Of a stretch of 11,552 bases of DNA, positions 1 to 6,227 are shown one piece after another; positions within the stretch are counted from its first letter, which is position 1, and each line of letters starts with the position of its first letter. The stretch comes from Lutibacter sp. (lineage in GTDB: Bacteria > Bacteroidota > Bacteroidia > Flavobacteriales > Flavobacteriaceae). The DNA lies in NCBI GenBank assembly GCA_004195315.1, contig SDWL01000065.1, positions 1 through 11,552 of the forward strand, given 5' to 3'. Under the pieces are notes generated by a model, which was not told where the DNA came from, did not search any database, and saw only the letters and a program-made list of their open reading frames with translations. The position numbers and the translations under genes were made by a program.

Positions 1-1233
1 GATACAACTAAAATAGACAAGTTGAATCAAGGAATTATTCCAATTTATGAACCAGGTTTAGAAGCCATGGTTTTAAAAAATGTAGAAGACAAAAATCTAT
101 TTTTTACAACAAGTTTAGATACACCTCTTAAAAATGCAGAAATTGTATTTATTGCTGTTGGTACACCAATGGGAGACGATGGTTCGGCTGATCTTCAATA
201 TGTATTGGCTGTAGCAAAATCTATTGGTGAAACAATGCAAAAACGCTTGGTTGTAGTTGATAAATCAACAGTGCCAATAGGTACAGGTGATAAAGTAAAA
301 GAAACGATTCAAAAACAATTGGATATTAGAGGTGTAAGCATTGAATTTCATGTAGTTTCAAACCCTGAATTCTTAAAAGAAGGTGCTGCTATTAACGATT
401 TTATGAAACCAGACAGAGTTGTGATTGGAGCAGATAGCAATTATGCAATTGAAAAAATGAAACAATTGTATGCACCATTTTCTATGTCGCACGAGCGTTT
501 TATAACCATGGATGTTCGTTCAGCAGAAATGACTAAATATGCAGCAAATGCCATGTTGGCTACAAAAATTTCATTTATGAATGAAATTGCTAATATTTGT
601 GAAAAAGTTGGTGCAGATGCTAATCAGGTGCGTATTGGAATAGGATCAGATAGTAGAATAGGTTATAATTTTATTTATCCGGGTTGTGGATATGGAGGTT
701 CTTGTTTTCCTAAAGATGTTAAAGCATTGAAAAAAATTGCTTCAGAATATAATTATGAAGCAAAGTTAATCACTTCTGTAGAAGAAGTAAATGATGCACA
801 AAAATTGGTAATCTCAAACAAAATAATAAAACGTTTTGGAGAAGATTTAACAGATAAAACTTTTGGAATTTGGGGATTGGCATTTAAACCAGGTACAGAT
901 GATATGCGAGAAGCGCCAGCAATTTACATAGTAAATGAATTGGTAAAAAGAGGTGCTAAAATTCAAGCTTATGATCCAAAAGCTATGGATGAAGCAAAAG
1001 TACATTATTTAAAAGAACTGAAAAATGTTTCTTATGTAGATTCAAAATATCTAGCACTTCAAAACGCAGATGCTATGGTGCTATTAACAGAATGGAAAGA
1101 ATTTCGTTCACCAGATTTTGAAGAAATAAAGAAGTTACTGAAAGCTCCAGTTATTTTTGATGGCCGTAATCAGTACAATATTTTTAATTTAGAAGAAAAA
1201 GGATTTGAGTATTATCAGATTGGTAAAGAATGA
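1..1233 (+). CDS. ugd: UDP-glucose 6-dehydrogenase, 5'-truncated by the window edge
   Basis: Oxidises UDP-glucose to UDP-glucuronate with two NAD+ in the cytoplasm, supplying a precursor for acidic polysaccharides. The frame is open from base 1 and reads DTTKIDKLNQG before the TTG at 22, which matches the usual family N-terminus (DxxxxKIxxLNxGxxPIYEPGL). The TTG is therefore an internal Leu, and only about 30 residues with the GxGYVG nucleotide-binding loop lie outside the window. Visible motifs are VGTPMGDDGSAD, STVPIGT, the NPEFLKEG block, EMTKYAANAMLATKISF with the conserved Lys, and GCGYGGSCFPKD with the catalytic Cys at codon 703-705. The C-terminal domain carries GLAFKPGTDDMREAP. The FPKD after the Cys fits the UDP-glucose enzyme; UDP-GlcNAc (WbpA-type) enzymes usually have GGHCIPxD. 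About 410 residues are present, and the expected full length is about 440. No terminator is visible after the stop. Confidence 0.96.
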   Translation, partial: DTTKIDKLNQGIIPIYEPGLEAMVLKNVEDKNLFFTTSLDTPLKNAEIVFIAVGTPMGDDGSADLQYVLAVAKSIGETMQKRLVVVDKSTVPIGTGDKVKETIQKQLDIRGVSIEFHVVSNPEFLKEGAAINDFMKPDRVVIGADSNYAIEKMKQLYAPFSMSHERFITMDVRSAEMTKYAANAMLATKISFMNEIANICEKVGADANQVRIGIGSDSRIGYNFIYPGCGYGGSCFPKDVKALKKIASEYNYEAKLITSVEEVNDAQKLVISNKIIKRFGEDLTDKTFGIWGLAFKPGTDDMREAPAIYIVNELVKRGAKIQAYDPKAMDEAKVHYLKELKNVSYVDSKYLALQNADAMVLLTEWKEFRSPDFEEIKKLLKAPVIFDGRNQYNIFNLEEKGFEYYQIGKE

Positions 1234-1281
1234 GTCTTGCAGTCTCGCTTCGCTCTTGTCTTGCAGTCTTGGGTCAAAGAA

Positions 1282-1313
1282 GTGAGAGGTGAGAGGTGAG
1301 AAGTGAGAAGTGA
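1282..1313 (+). repeat. 7 bp tandem repeat, about 4.5 copies
   Basis: Two copies of GTGAGAG (1282-1295) are followed by two of GTGAGAA (1296-1309) and a partial GTGA. The array is noncoding, so copy-number change by slippage would affect only the spacer length. Confidence 0.85.
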
Positions 1314-1322
1314 ATGTGATTC

Positions 1323-1359
1323 GTCATTGCGATGGAGGTACGGAAGAAGCAATCTGTTG
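1323..1359 (+). repeat. Family A palindromic repeat (forward)
   Basis: The unit begins GTCATTGCG and ends GAAGCAATCTGTTG. The arms ATTGC and GCAAT are complementary and enclose about 23 nt. It matches the A units at 2581-2619, 2630-2672, 2696-2736, 2754-2793, 2803-2842, 5872-5913 and 11479-11552. It resembles the GTCATTGCGA-type intergenic repeats found in many Bacteroidota genomes; that recognition is from memory, not from a search. Confidence 0.75.
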
Positions 1360-1382
1360 ATTAAAAGTGATGAGTTAAAATT

Positions 1383-1411
1383 CGTCATCCTAAGCTTGAC
1401 TAGGGATCTGT
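1383..1411 (+). repeat. Family B hairpin repeat (forward, diverged)
   Basis: The unit begins CGTCATC and ends GGGATCTGT. A 7-nt arm (ATCCTAA), the loop GCTTGAC and a 7-nt arm (TAGGGAT) form a stem with one wobble and one mismatch. This is the same 7-7-7 layout as the cleaner B copies at 2843-2863 and 11458-11478. Confidence 0.65.
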
Positions 1412-1498
1412 TGATAAGAAGTGAATAGGTATTAGGAAATAAGAATAGGAAATAGTGCCAACCGCAAGACTGCACGACAATAAAAAAGACAATTAAAA

Positions 1499-2467
1499 AT
1501 GAAAAATTTCGCATTAATAGGAGCAAGTGGGTATATAGCACCACGACATATGAAAGCTATAAAAGAAACCAACAATAATTTGGTGGCAGCACTTGATAAG
1601 TTTGATAGTGTTGGAGTGATAGATAGTTATTTTCCTAATGCGGATTTTTTTACTGAATTTGAGCGTTTTGACCGTCATATTTCAAAATTAAAATTTGAAA
1701 GAAAGCAACAACTAGATTATGTAAGCATTTGTACACCCAACTATTTACATGATGCACATATACGTTTTGCTTTACGGCAAGGAGCTGATGCCATTTGTGA
1801 AAAACCATTGGTATTAAACCCTTGGAATATGGATGCTTTGGCAATGTTTGAAAAAGAAACAGGGAAAAAGGTGTTTAACATTCTACAATTAAGAGTGCAC
1901 CCAAGTATAATTGCTTTAAAAGAAAAAATTGCAAATGGGCCTAAAGATAAAATATATGATATAGATCTTACCTACTTAACATCTCGTGGTCATTGGTATT
2001 ATACTTCTTGGAAAGGTGATATCTCTAAATCAGGTGGGATAGCAACCAATATTGGTGTTCATTTTTTTGATATGCTCTCCTGGATTTTTGGAGATCTTAA
2101 ACAAAATATAGTACATGTAAATACCCACGATCGTTCTGCAGGTTATTTAGAATTTGAACAGGCGAGAGTTCGTTGGTTTTTATCTATAAATGCAGACACT
2201 TTGCCTGATGAAATTAAAGCTAAAGGTCAAACTACATATAGATCTATTACTATTGAAGGTGAAGAGTTAGAATTTAGCGGTGGATTTACAGACTTACATA
2301 CCATTTCATATCAAGAAATACTAAAAGGAAATGGTTATGGTTTAGAGGCTCCTCGCCAAGCTATTGAAATAGTTCACGCTGTACGTCATGCAAGTCCAAT
2401 TGGAATGAAAGGTGATTATCATCCATTTGTAAAAAAACCATTGGCAAAGCATCCTTTTGAAAAGTGA
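1499..2467 (+). CDS. wlbA: UDP-N-acetyl-glucosaminuronate 3-dehydrogenase (WlbA/WbpB type, Gfo/Idh/MocA family)
   Basis: Cytoplasmic NAD-dependent oxidoreductase of 322 residues, full length for the family. In Bordetella (WlbA) and Pseudomonas (WbpB) the enzyme oxidises C3 of UDP-GlcNAcA, and an aminotransferase and acetyltransferase then make 2,3-diacetamido uronic acids. The assignment rests on family-specific stretches recalled from WlbA: the N-terminal MKNFALIGASGYIAPRHM Rossmann loop, DYVSICTPNYLH, CEKPLV with the conserved Lys102, LTYLTSRGHWY, TNIGVHFFDML with conserved His188, and GYLEFEQARVRWFLS near the C-terminus. The start is the ATG directly before the Rossmann strand. The UDP-GlcNAc 6-dehydrogenase, aminotransferase and acetyltransferase that act with it are not beside it. 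Repeat spacers lie on both sides, and no promoter is recognised. The similarity supports the family strongly; the exact substrate is inferred. Confidence 0.93.
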   Translation: MKNFALIGASGYIAPRHMKAIKETNNNLVAALDKFDSVGVIDSYFPNADFFTEFERFDRHISKLKFERKQQLDYVSICTPNYLHDAHIRFALRQGADAICEKPLVLNPWNMDALAMFEKETGKKVFNILQLRVHPSIIALKEKIANGPKDKIYDIDLTYLTSRGHWYYTSWKGDISKSGGIATNIGVHFFDMLSWIFGDLKQNIVHVNTHDRSAGYLEFEQARVRWFLSINADTLPDEIKAKGQTTYRSITIEGEELEFSGGFTDLHTISYQEILKGNGYGLEAPRQAIEIVHAVRHASPIGMKGDYHPFVKKPLAKHPFEK

Positions 2468-2495
2468 TGAGAAAGAAGTTCTAGGTATCTCTGGT

Positions 2496-2516
2496 TTCCT
2501 CAGCTCTATTGAGGAA
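2496..2516 (+). repeat. Family B hairpin, diverged stem
   Basis: Arm TTCCTCA, loop GCTCTAT and arm TGAGGAA form a perfect 7 bp stem. The loop is close to the family GCTTGAT, while the stem sequence is entirely different from the ATCTCCG type yet still pairs fully. It begins 29 bp after the wlbA stop codon. There is no T-run, so it is not a standard intrinsic terminator. Confidence 0.65.
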
Positions 2517-2532
2517 GCTGTTTATAAGAAAT

Positions 2533-2560
2533 GTCATCTCTGGCTTTATCGGAGATCTAT
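2533..2560 (+). repeat. Family B hairpin (forward)
   Basis: Arm ATCTCTG (2536-2542), loop GCTTTAT and arm CGGAGAT (2550-2556) pair with one G-T wobble. The left boundary is GTCATC. The linker to the next reverse A unit resembles the one at 5732-5775, so this region and 5705-5790 are direct copies of one composite. Confidence 0.75.
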
Positions 2561-2580
2561 ATGTTTTGAACTCCTGAGTC

Positions 2581-2619
2581 ACAGATTACTTCATTCCACT
2601 GCGTTACATTCGTAATGAC
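2581..2619 (-). repeat. Family A repeat (reverse)
   Basis: Begins ACAGATTACTTC and ends CGTAATGAC. The arms ATTAC and GTAAT pair perfectly. The copy at 1323-1359 has ATTGC/GCAAT instead, so both sides of the stem have changed together. Confidence 0.75.
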
Positions 2620-2629
2620 AAATCATAAC

Positions 2630-2736
2630 GTCATTGAGAGGAGAGCGGAATAAACGACGAATTAATCTCATGATTTTAAAATGACGAAATACACCGTTAT
2701 TTAGAGGAGAGCGGAACAAACGAAGCAATCTCATGA
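2630..2736 (+). repeat. Two tandem family A units (forward)
   Basis: Units at 2630-2672 and 2696-2736 share the core AGAGGAGAGCGGAA and the ending AATCTCATGATTTTAAA. They face the reverse unit at 2754-2793, so the pair could fold into a longer imperfect cruciform or RNA stem. Confidence 0.75.
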
Positions 2737-2753
2737 TTTTAAACTCCTAAGCT

Positions 2754-2793
2754 ACAGATTACTTCATTCCACTACGTTACATTCGCAATGACG
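2754..2793 (-). repeat. Family A repeat (reverse), part of a long inverted repeat
   Basis: Bases 2766-2793 are the exact reverse complement of 11525-11552, a 28 bp perfect match that ends only because the window ends. Confidence 0.8.
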
Positions 2794-2802
2794 AAATACA
2801 CA

Positions 2803-2867
2803 ATCATTGCTACGAGAGTGGAATAAACAACGAATTAATCTCATCTCCGGCTTGATCGGAGATCTGT
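2803..2867 (+). repeat. Joined A-B repeat (forward), part of a long inverted repeat
   Basis: A forward A unit runs straight into a perfect B hairpin with arm ATCTCCG (2843-2849), loop GCTTGAT and arm CGGAGAT (2857-2863). Bases 2836-2867 are the exact reverse complement of 11454-11485 (32 bp). Confidence 0.85.
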
Positions 2868-2927
2868 ACATTTCAAATCTAAATGTAACTATGCAGTTCT
2901 ATTCAAAAAATTCCCGCTGGAGTTTAT

Positions 2928-2996
2928 CCTCGCGAAAGCGAGGGCGAGAATGACGGTTATGTGTTCACGCCTTCGTGAGAATGACGGTTATGTGTT
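2928..2996 (-). repeat. Family C hairpins with a 20 bp direct repeat
   Basis: CCTCGC (2928-2933), GAAA tetraloop and GCGAGG (2938-2943) form a perfect 6 bp stem. A second stem, TCACG/CGTGA with loop CCTT, lies at 2965-2978. Each is followed by the same 20 bp sequence starting GAGAATGACG (2946-2965 and 2977-2996). On the minus strand each copy contains GTCATTCTC, the same GTCAT start seen in families A and B. Confidence 0.75.
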
Positions 2997-3086
2997 ATTC
3001 TGTTTTTTTATAGAATAAATCTATGTGGTTTTTAAGTAAAAATACGTTATTTGTATTAGCATTAAAAAATTGAATACACATTAGCA

Positions 3087-4316
3087 TTGAGCAAAAATAT
3101 AGTATACCAATTTATTGAAAATACGTTTTCATTATTCGCTATAAAAGCAATAGATTTAGGAATAGCACTATGGTTAATTCCTTTTTTGATTGTAAAAGTA
3201 GGGCTAATAAACTACGGGATTTATGCTTTTGCAATGGCATTAGTCTTGTTTTTTATGAATGTTTTAAATTATGGGTTTAGTTTAGCAACGGTTCGGGAAA
3301 TAGCTAAAAACAAAGAGAACCCAGAGAAAATAAATCAACTATTTAATGAAGTATTTTCTGTAAAAATTGTACTCTTTAGTATAGAGTATAGTGTGTTTAT
3401 TTTACTGATATTTATATTTCCAATCTTTTGGGAGTTTAAAACCCTTTATTTTTTTACTTCATTTCTATTAATAGGAGAATTGTTTTCATTGCGTTGGTTT
3501 TTTTTAGGAATGGAGAAAATGAAATTTGAAGCCTTCATAAATTTAGTAAAAACAATCATTTATGTGTTGTTGGTTTTGATTTTTGTGAACGAAAAAGCAG
3601 ATTACATATACATCCCTTTATTTGAAGCTATTGGAATGATTCTTATCACCATATTACTATTTGTATGGGTGCTCAAAAAGCATAAAATTAAATTGCAATT
3701 CATTTCTATTAAAAAAGTATTTGAGTACTTAAAATTAAATTTTAGTTCATTTATAAATTCATTGCTTCCTTCTACTTTTGGGAATATTATTGTATTTTTA
3801 GTTGGTGTTTTTGGATTGCCTCAACAGGTAAGTTTTATGCACGTAGGTTTAAAAATTACCAATGCATTTAGTACAGTAAATGCCATTTTAACAAAAGTGT
3901 TTTACCCCATGATAAACAGAACAAAAGAAATAATGTTTCCATCAAGAATACTATTACTTTTTATTGGAGCTTTTTTAAGTTTGTTATTATTTTTTGGAAG
4001 TGATTATTTAATCTTAAATTGGTTGTCATTAGAAGCTGTTGAAGAGTATCAAAAAACGATAGTAATTGTGAAAATTTTAAGCCCAATCCCTTTTTTAATG
4101 GGTGTTATATCTAGTTACGGTATTCACGGCTTATTATCACATTATAAAGATACATTATTTAGTATAATTACAGGATTTTCAGGTTTAATTACTATAATTT
4201 TAGGAAGTTTTTTAATACCTATATATCCTTTTTTTGGAGGTGCTATCACATTGCTTTTAGGGAGAGTATTATATGCGGGATGGTCGTACTATTCATTTAA
4301 AAATAGTGATAAATGA
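3087..4316 (+). CDS. wzx: Polysaccharide repeat-unit flippase (Wzx-like, MOP superfamily)
   Basis: Predicted inner-membrane protein of 409 residues that would flip undecaprenyl-linked repeat units to the periplasm. It is almost wholly hydrophobic, with about 12 likely membrane segments (for example residues 22-40, 46-62, 95-113, 118-134, 154-168, 176-196, 285-303, 325-345, 357-377 and 380-397). The N-terminal LGIALWLIPFLIVKVGLINY and YGIYAFAMAL stretches, and SLRWFFLGMEKM at 134-145 (compare the common WFFQGxEKM), are typical of bacterial Wzx proteins. The start is a TTG at 3087: the frame closes at 3063 and holds no ATG or GTG before the first membrane helix. The stop overlaps the wzy start (ATGA, 4 bp), which points to translational coupling. 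The substrate cannot be predicted. Repeat islands flank the wzx-wzy pair. Confidence 0.88.
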   Translation: MSKNIVYQFIENTFSLFAIKAIDLGIALWLIPFLIVKVGLINYGIYAFAMALVLFFMNVLNYGFSLATVREIAKNKENPEKINQLFNEVFSVKIVLFSIEYSVFILLIFIFPIFWEFKTLYFFTSFLLIGELFSLRWFFLGMEKMKFEAFINLVKTIIYVLLVLIFVNEKADYIYIPLFEAIGMILITILLFVWVLKKHKIKLQFISIKKVFEYLKLNFSSFINSLLPSTFGNIIVFLVGVFGLPQQVSFMHVGLKITNAFSTVNAILTKVFYPMINRTKEIMFPSRILLLFIGAFLSLLLFFGSDYLILNWLSLEAVEEYQKTIVIVKILSPIPFLMGVISSYGIHGLLSHYKDTLFSIITGFSGLITIILGSFLIPIYPFFGGAITLLLGRVLYAGWSYYSFKNSDK

Positions 4317-5677
4317 AGTTGTTTTTTAAAAAATACCAGATACATAACATCCTATTTTTTAGCATCGCCATCATCACATTTTTTGTTGTGTTTTTAAATA
4401 ACGGACAACGGTACAATCTATCCATTTTATCCATTTTTATGAGTATTGGATTGTTCTCGTTGTACGGAATTTTTGGTTCAATGGATACAATGAGCTACTC
4501 TTTAAACAAAACCTTCTGTTTGTTCTATTACTTCTTTTTTTCATTAGCACCAGCTGTTCAATTCAAAAACAACGCCTCATTTTTTAGTGTTGAACCACTC
4601 ACCAACGAAATTTATATGAAATATGGTAGCTTATTGCTAGGGATACTTGTTCTGTATTTAATTGGGTATCAACTTCTTTTAAATTTTTTAATTCAGCAAG
4701 AATCTACTACAGAAACAGAAACAGAAACAGTAAAAGAAAGGGAATATAGCGTCATATTTTTCTATAGCATTTCAATACTAGCATTAGCAATCTATTTCTA
4801 TCTAATAAAATTTAATTGGAATGTTTTAGTGTATAGACCTCAAGAAAACTGGATGAAATTGAATTCCAATCTTGGGCTGATAGGGTATTCAATACTTTCT
4901 ATTATGCGTTACGTGCCATTTTTTGTGTTGCTCTATGCCCTATGGCTAAAAAAGAAAAGAGATAAACATACTTTTATCCTGTTGCTATTGTTCTTAGTAA
5001 GTTGCTTTCCAACATCACTTTCAAGAGGTATTTTAGCTGCTTTATACATTCCTTTGTTCATTTTATATCTACCATTTTTAAGAAAAGGATTCAATTACGT
5101 ACTATTATTTATGGGAGGTGTTTTAGTTGTTTTTCCGTTGTTTAATAGTTTTAGATTTTTTAAAGAAGGTATTTTTAAGTTTGATTATCAACTATTTAAT
5201 TCTGGACATTTTGATGCGTTTCAAAATTTATCGTTATTGATAAATGAATCTATCATTACCAACGGAAGACAGTTTTTAGGAGGTTTACTTTTTTTTGTTC
5301 AGGAATCACAATGGGAAAATAAACCTCATGGAACAGGGCATTTATTAGGTGAAACGGTTGGTTATTCGTATTTAAATGTTGCAATGCCTTATTTTGCCGA
5401 AGGGTATGCCAACTGGGGTTATTTAGGTATTTTATTGTTTTTAGTTGTTCTAATTTTTTTTAATGCATTTCTTGATTTTAAACAACTACAGGGATTTAAG
5501 AAGCTATATATTAAGGCATTTTACTTTATCATGTTAGGATTTGAATTCTATTTGTTGAGAGGTGACTTATCTAGCTCCATAAAAAAAATTACAGGTTTTC
5601 TATTAGCACTAACCATTGTTGAATTATTAGTGTTCGTTTATCACAAAAGATATTTTTCAACTCCTATAAAAGTATAA
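4313..5677 (+). CDS. wzy: Oligosaccharide repeat-unit polymerase (Wzy-like)
   Basis: Predicted inner-membrane protein of 454 residues that would join repeat units on the periplasmic side. About 11-12 membrane segments are visible (among them 12-29, 34-55, 66-82, 104-128, 146-165, 186-211, 220-236, 239-256, 262-279, 368-385, 400-415 and 427-443). There is one large hydrophilic loop at about 281-367. Sequence is poorly conserved in this class; the support is the topology, the SLSRG at 235-239, the FAEGYANWGYLGIL stretch before a late helix, which is typical of Wzy proteins, the late RGDLS, and coupling to the flippase. A Thr-Glu repeat (132-139) sits in the loop between helices 4 and 5. No glycosyltransferase accompanies the pair. 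A ligase of the O-antigen family is a less likely alternative. Confidence 0.85.
   Translation: MKLFFKKYQIHNILFFSIAIITFFVVFLNNGQRYNLSILSIFMSIGLFSLYGIFGSMDTMSYSLNKTFCLFYYFFFSLAPAVQFKNNASFFSVEPLTNEIYMKYGSLLLGILVLYLIGYQLLLNFLIQQESTTETETETVKEREYSVIFFYSISILALAIYFYLIKFNWNVLVYRPQENWMKLNSNLGLIGYSILSIMRYVPFFVLLYALWLKKKRDKHTFILLLLFLVSCFPTSLSRGILAALYIPLFILYLPFLRKGFNYVLLFMGGVLVVFPLFNSFRFFKEGIFKFDYQLFNSGHFDAFQNLSLLINESIITNGRQFLGGLLFFVQESQWENKPHGTGHLLGETVGYSYLNVAMPYFAEGYANWGYLGILLFLVVLIFFNAFLDFKQLQGFKKLYIKAFYFIMLGFEFYLLRGDLSSSIKKITGFLLALTIVELLVFVYHKRYFSTPIKV
4709..4730 (+). repeat. In-frame hexanucleotide repeat in wzy
   Basis: ACAGAA occurs in 3.7 copies and encodes alternating Thr and Glu in a hydrophilic loop. 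The unit is two codons, so slippage would lengthen or shorten the loop without breaking the frame. Confidence 0.85.
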
Positions 5678-6037
5678 AAATAGCATTAGAAATTTTTTGT
5701 AGGAAATGTCATCACTGGCTTGATTGGAGATCTGTCCACAGCAAGTCTAAATGTTTTTTTAAACTCTTAAGTTACAGATTACTTCATTCTACTTTTCCTA
5801 CGTGTCATAGTCATTAAAAAAATCTACTGGCTGTTTTCTTTACATTCTATTCTGTAATGACGAAATATAGTGTCATTGTGAAGAGCGTGCAACAAATTAC
5901 AAAGTAATCTCATGAATTAAACACCTAAGCTACAGATTCCAGCTTTCTCGAAAATGAAGGTTGAGGTAACCGAAATAAAAATCGAAAACCACATATTTTC
6001 CCTCATTCATATTCATAACCACAGAAAAACGCTTATA
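5678..6037. repeat. Repeat island after wzy
   Basis: There is no gene here. A degenerate B hairpin lies at 5711-5731 (loop GCTTGAT, three weakened pairs), a reverse A unit at about 5773-5808, a partial reverse A ending CTGTAATGACG at about 5829-5862, and a forward A at 5872-5913. A TTAAACACCTAAG linker and a fragment similar to the B/A joints extend to about 5940. The copies are more diverged than those at 2500-2870, which suggests an older island. The remaining bases to 6037 are plain AT-rich sequence leading into the promoter. Confidence 0.75.
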
Positions 6038-6069
6038 TTTGCTAAAAGCTGCTATAAAAGTTAACTTTG
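6038..6069 (+). promoter_or_regulatory. Bacteroidota-type promoter for the dehydratase-wza-wzc operon
   Basis: TTTG at 6038-6041, 20 bp, then TAACTTTG at 6062-6069. This matches the published Bacteroidota/Flavobacterium consensus (TTTG or TTG, 17-23 bp, TAnnTTTG). Transcription would start near 6075-6080 and leave a leader of about 150 nt before the ATG at 6228. The -33 element overlaps a second TAnnTTTG-like site (TATATTTG, 6034-6041) that has no clear -33 of its own. A weaker candidate is TTG at 6141 with TTTCTTTG at 6162. Confidence 0.65.
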
Positions 6070-6227
6070 TTGAGTAAGTTGAAACCCCAAAATCCCAATT
6101 AAGAAATGGTATTCATTTTAAATTCAAAAAAACTTAAAAATTGTTTGAGTCTTAAGAAAGTTTTCTTTGAAAGTTTCATTGTACTTATACTAAATAAAAT
6201 TAAAAGTTAAGAAGCTTATTTTATATT
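6070..6227 (+). promoter_or_regulatory. Leader of the dehydratase operon
   Basis: AT-rich, with no open frame worth reporting. It contains a dyad AAGAAA/TTTCTT (6154-6167) and a nearby GAAAGTTT repeated at 6156 and 6169. No known riboswitch, JUMPstart or ops-like element is recognised. No Shine-Dalgarno sequence precedes the ATG, as is usual in this phylum. Confidence 0.35.

Larger units (their letters stand above)
1234..1498. repeat. Repeat-filled spacer between ugd and wlbA
   Basis: A 265 bp gap with no credible gene. From left to right it holds a 12 bp direct repeat (GTCTTGCAGTCT at 1234-1245 and 1258-1269), a 7 bp tandem repeat (1282-1313), a family A unit (1323-1359) and a family B hairpin (1383-1411). 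A 10 bp perfect inverted repeat (TGCAGTCTTG at 1262-1271, complement at 1465-1474) encloses most of these. No TAnnTTTG promoter and no hairpin with a U-run were found, so wlbA may depend on read-through or on a weak promoter that I cannot recognise. Confidence 0.75.
2468..3086. repeat. Large composite repeat island between wlbA and wzx
   Basis: This 619 bp stretch holds no gene. It is built from hairpin repeats: B at 2496-2516 and 2536-2556, A reverse at 2581-2619, A forward at 2630-2672 and 2696-2736, A reverse at 2754-2793, A forward joined to B at 2803-2867, and C hairpins at 2928-2996. Linkers recur too: a TTTTAAACTCCTAAG-like stretch precedes the reverse A units at about 2566 and 2738, and again at 5759 and 5918. 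The last 80 bp (about 3000-3086) are AT-rich and carry a TTATTCT/AGAATAA dyad (2995-3018), but no convincing promoter. Confidence 0.85.

Noticed and set aside
22..24. TTG as the start of ugd
   Set aside because: The frame is open to base 1, and the residues before the TTG fit the conserved family N-terminus, so the gene is truncated by the window instead.
1215..1544. Minus-strand open frame of 109 codons
   Set aside because: It covers the repeat spacer and the ends of two well-supported genes; the translation is low in complexity and derives from the tandem repeats.
2496..2990. CRISPR-like array
   Set aside because: The repeats differ in sequence, length, spacing and orientation, and no cas gene is present.
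3050..3086. Promoter for wzx (TTATTTG near 3048-3055)
   Set aside because: The spacing inside the -7 element is wrong (no two bases between TA and TTTG), and no -33 TTTG lies at a suitable distance.
5676..5698. Intrinsic terminator after wzy (AAAAAT and ATTTTTT)
   Set aside because: The stem would be only A-T pairs and too weak for a credible terminator.
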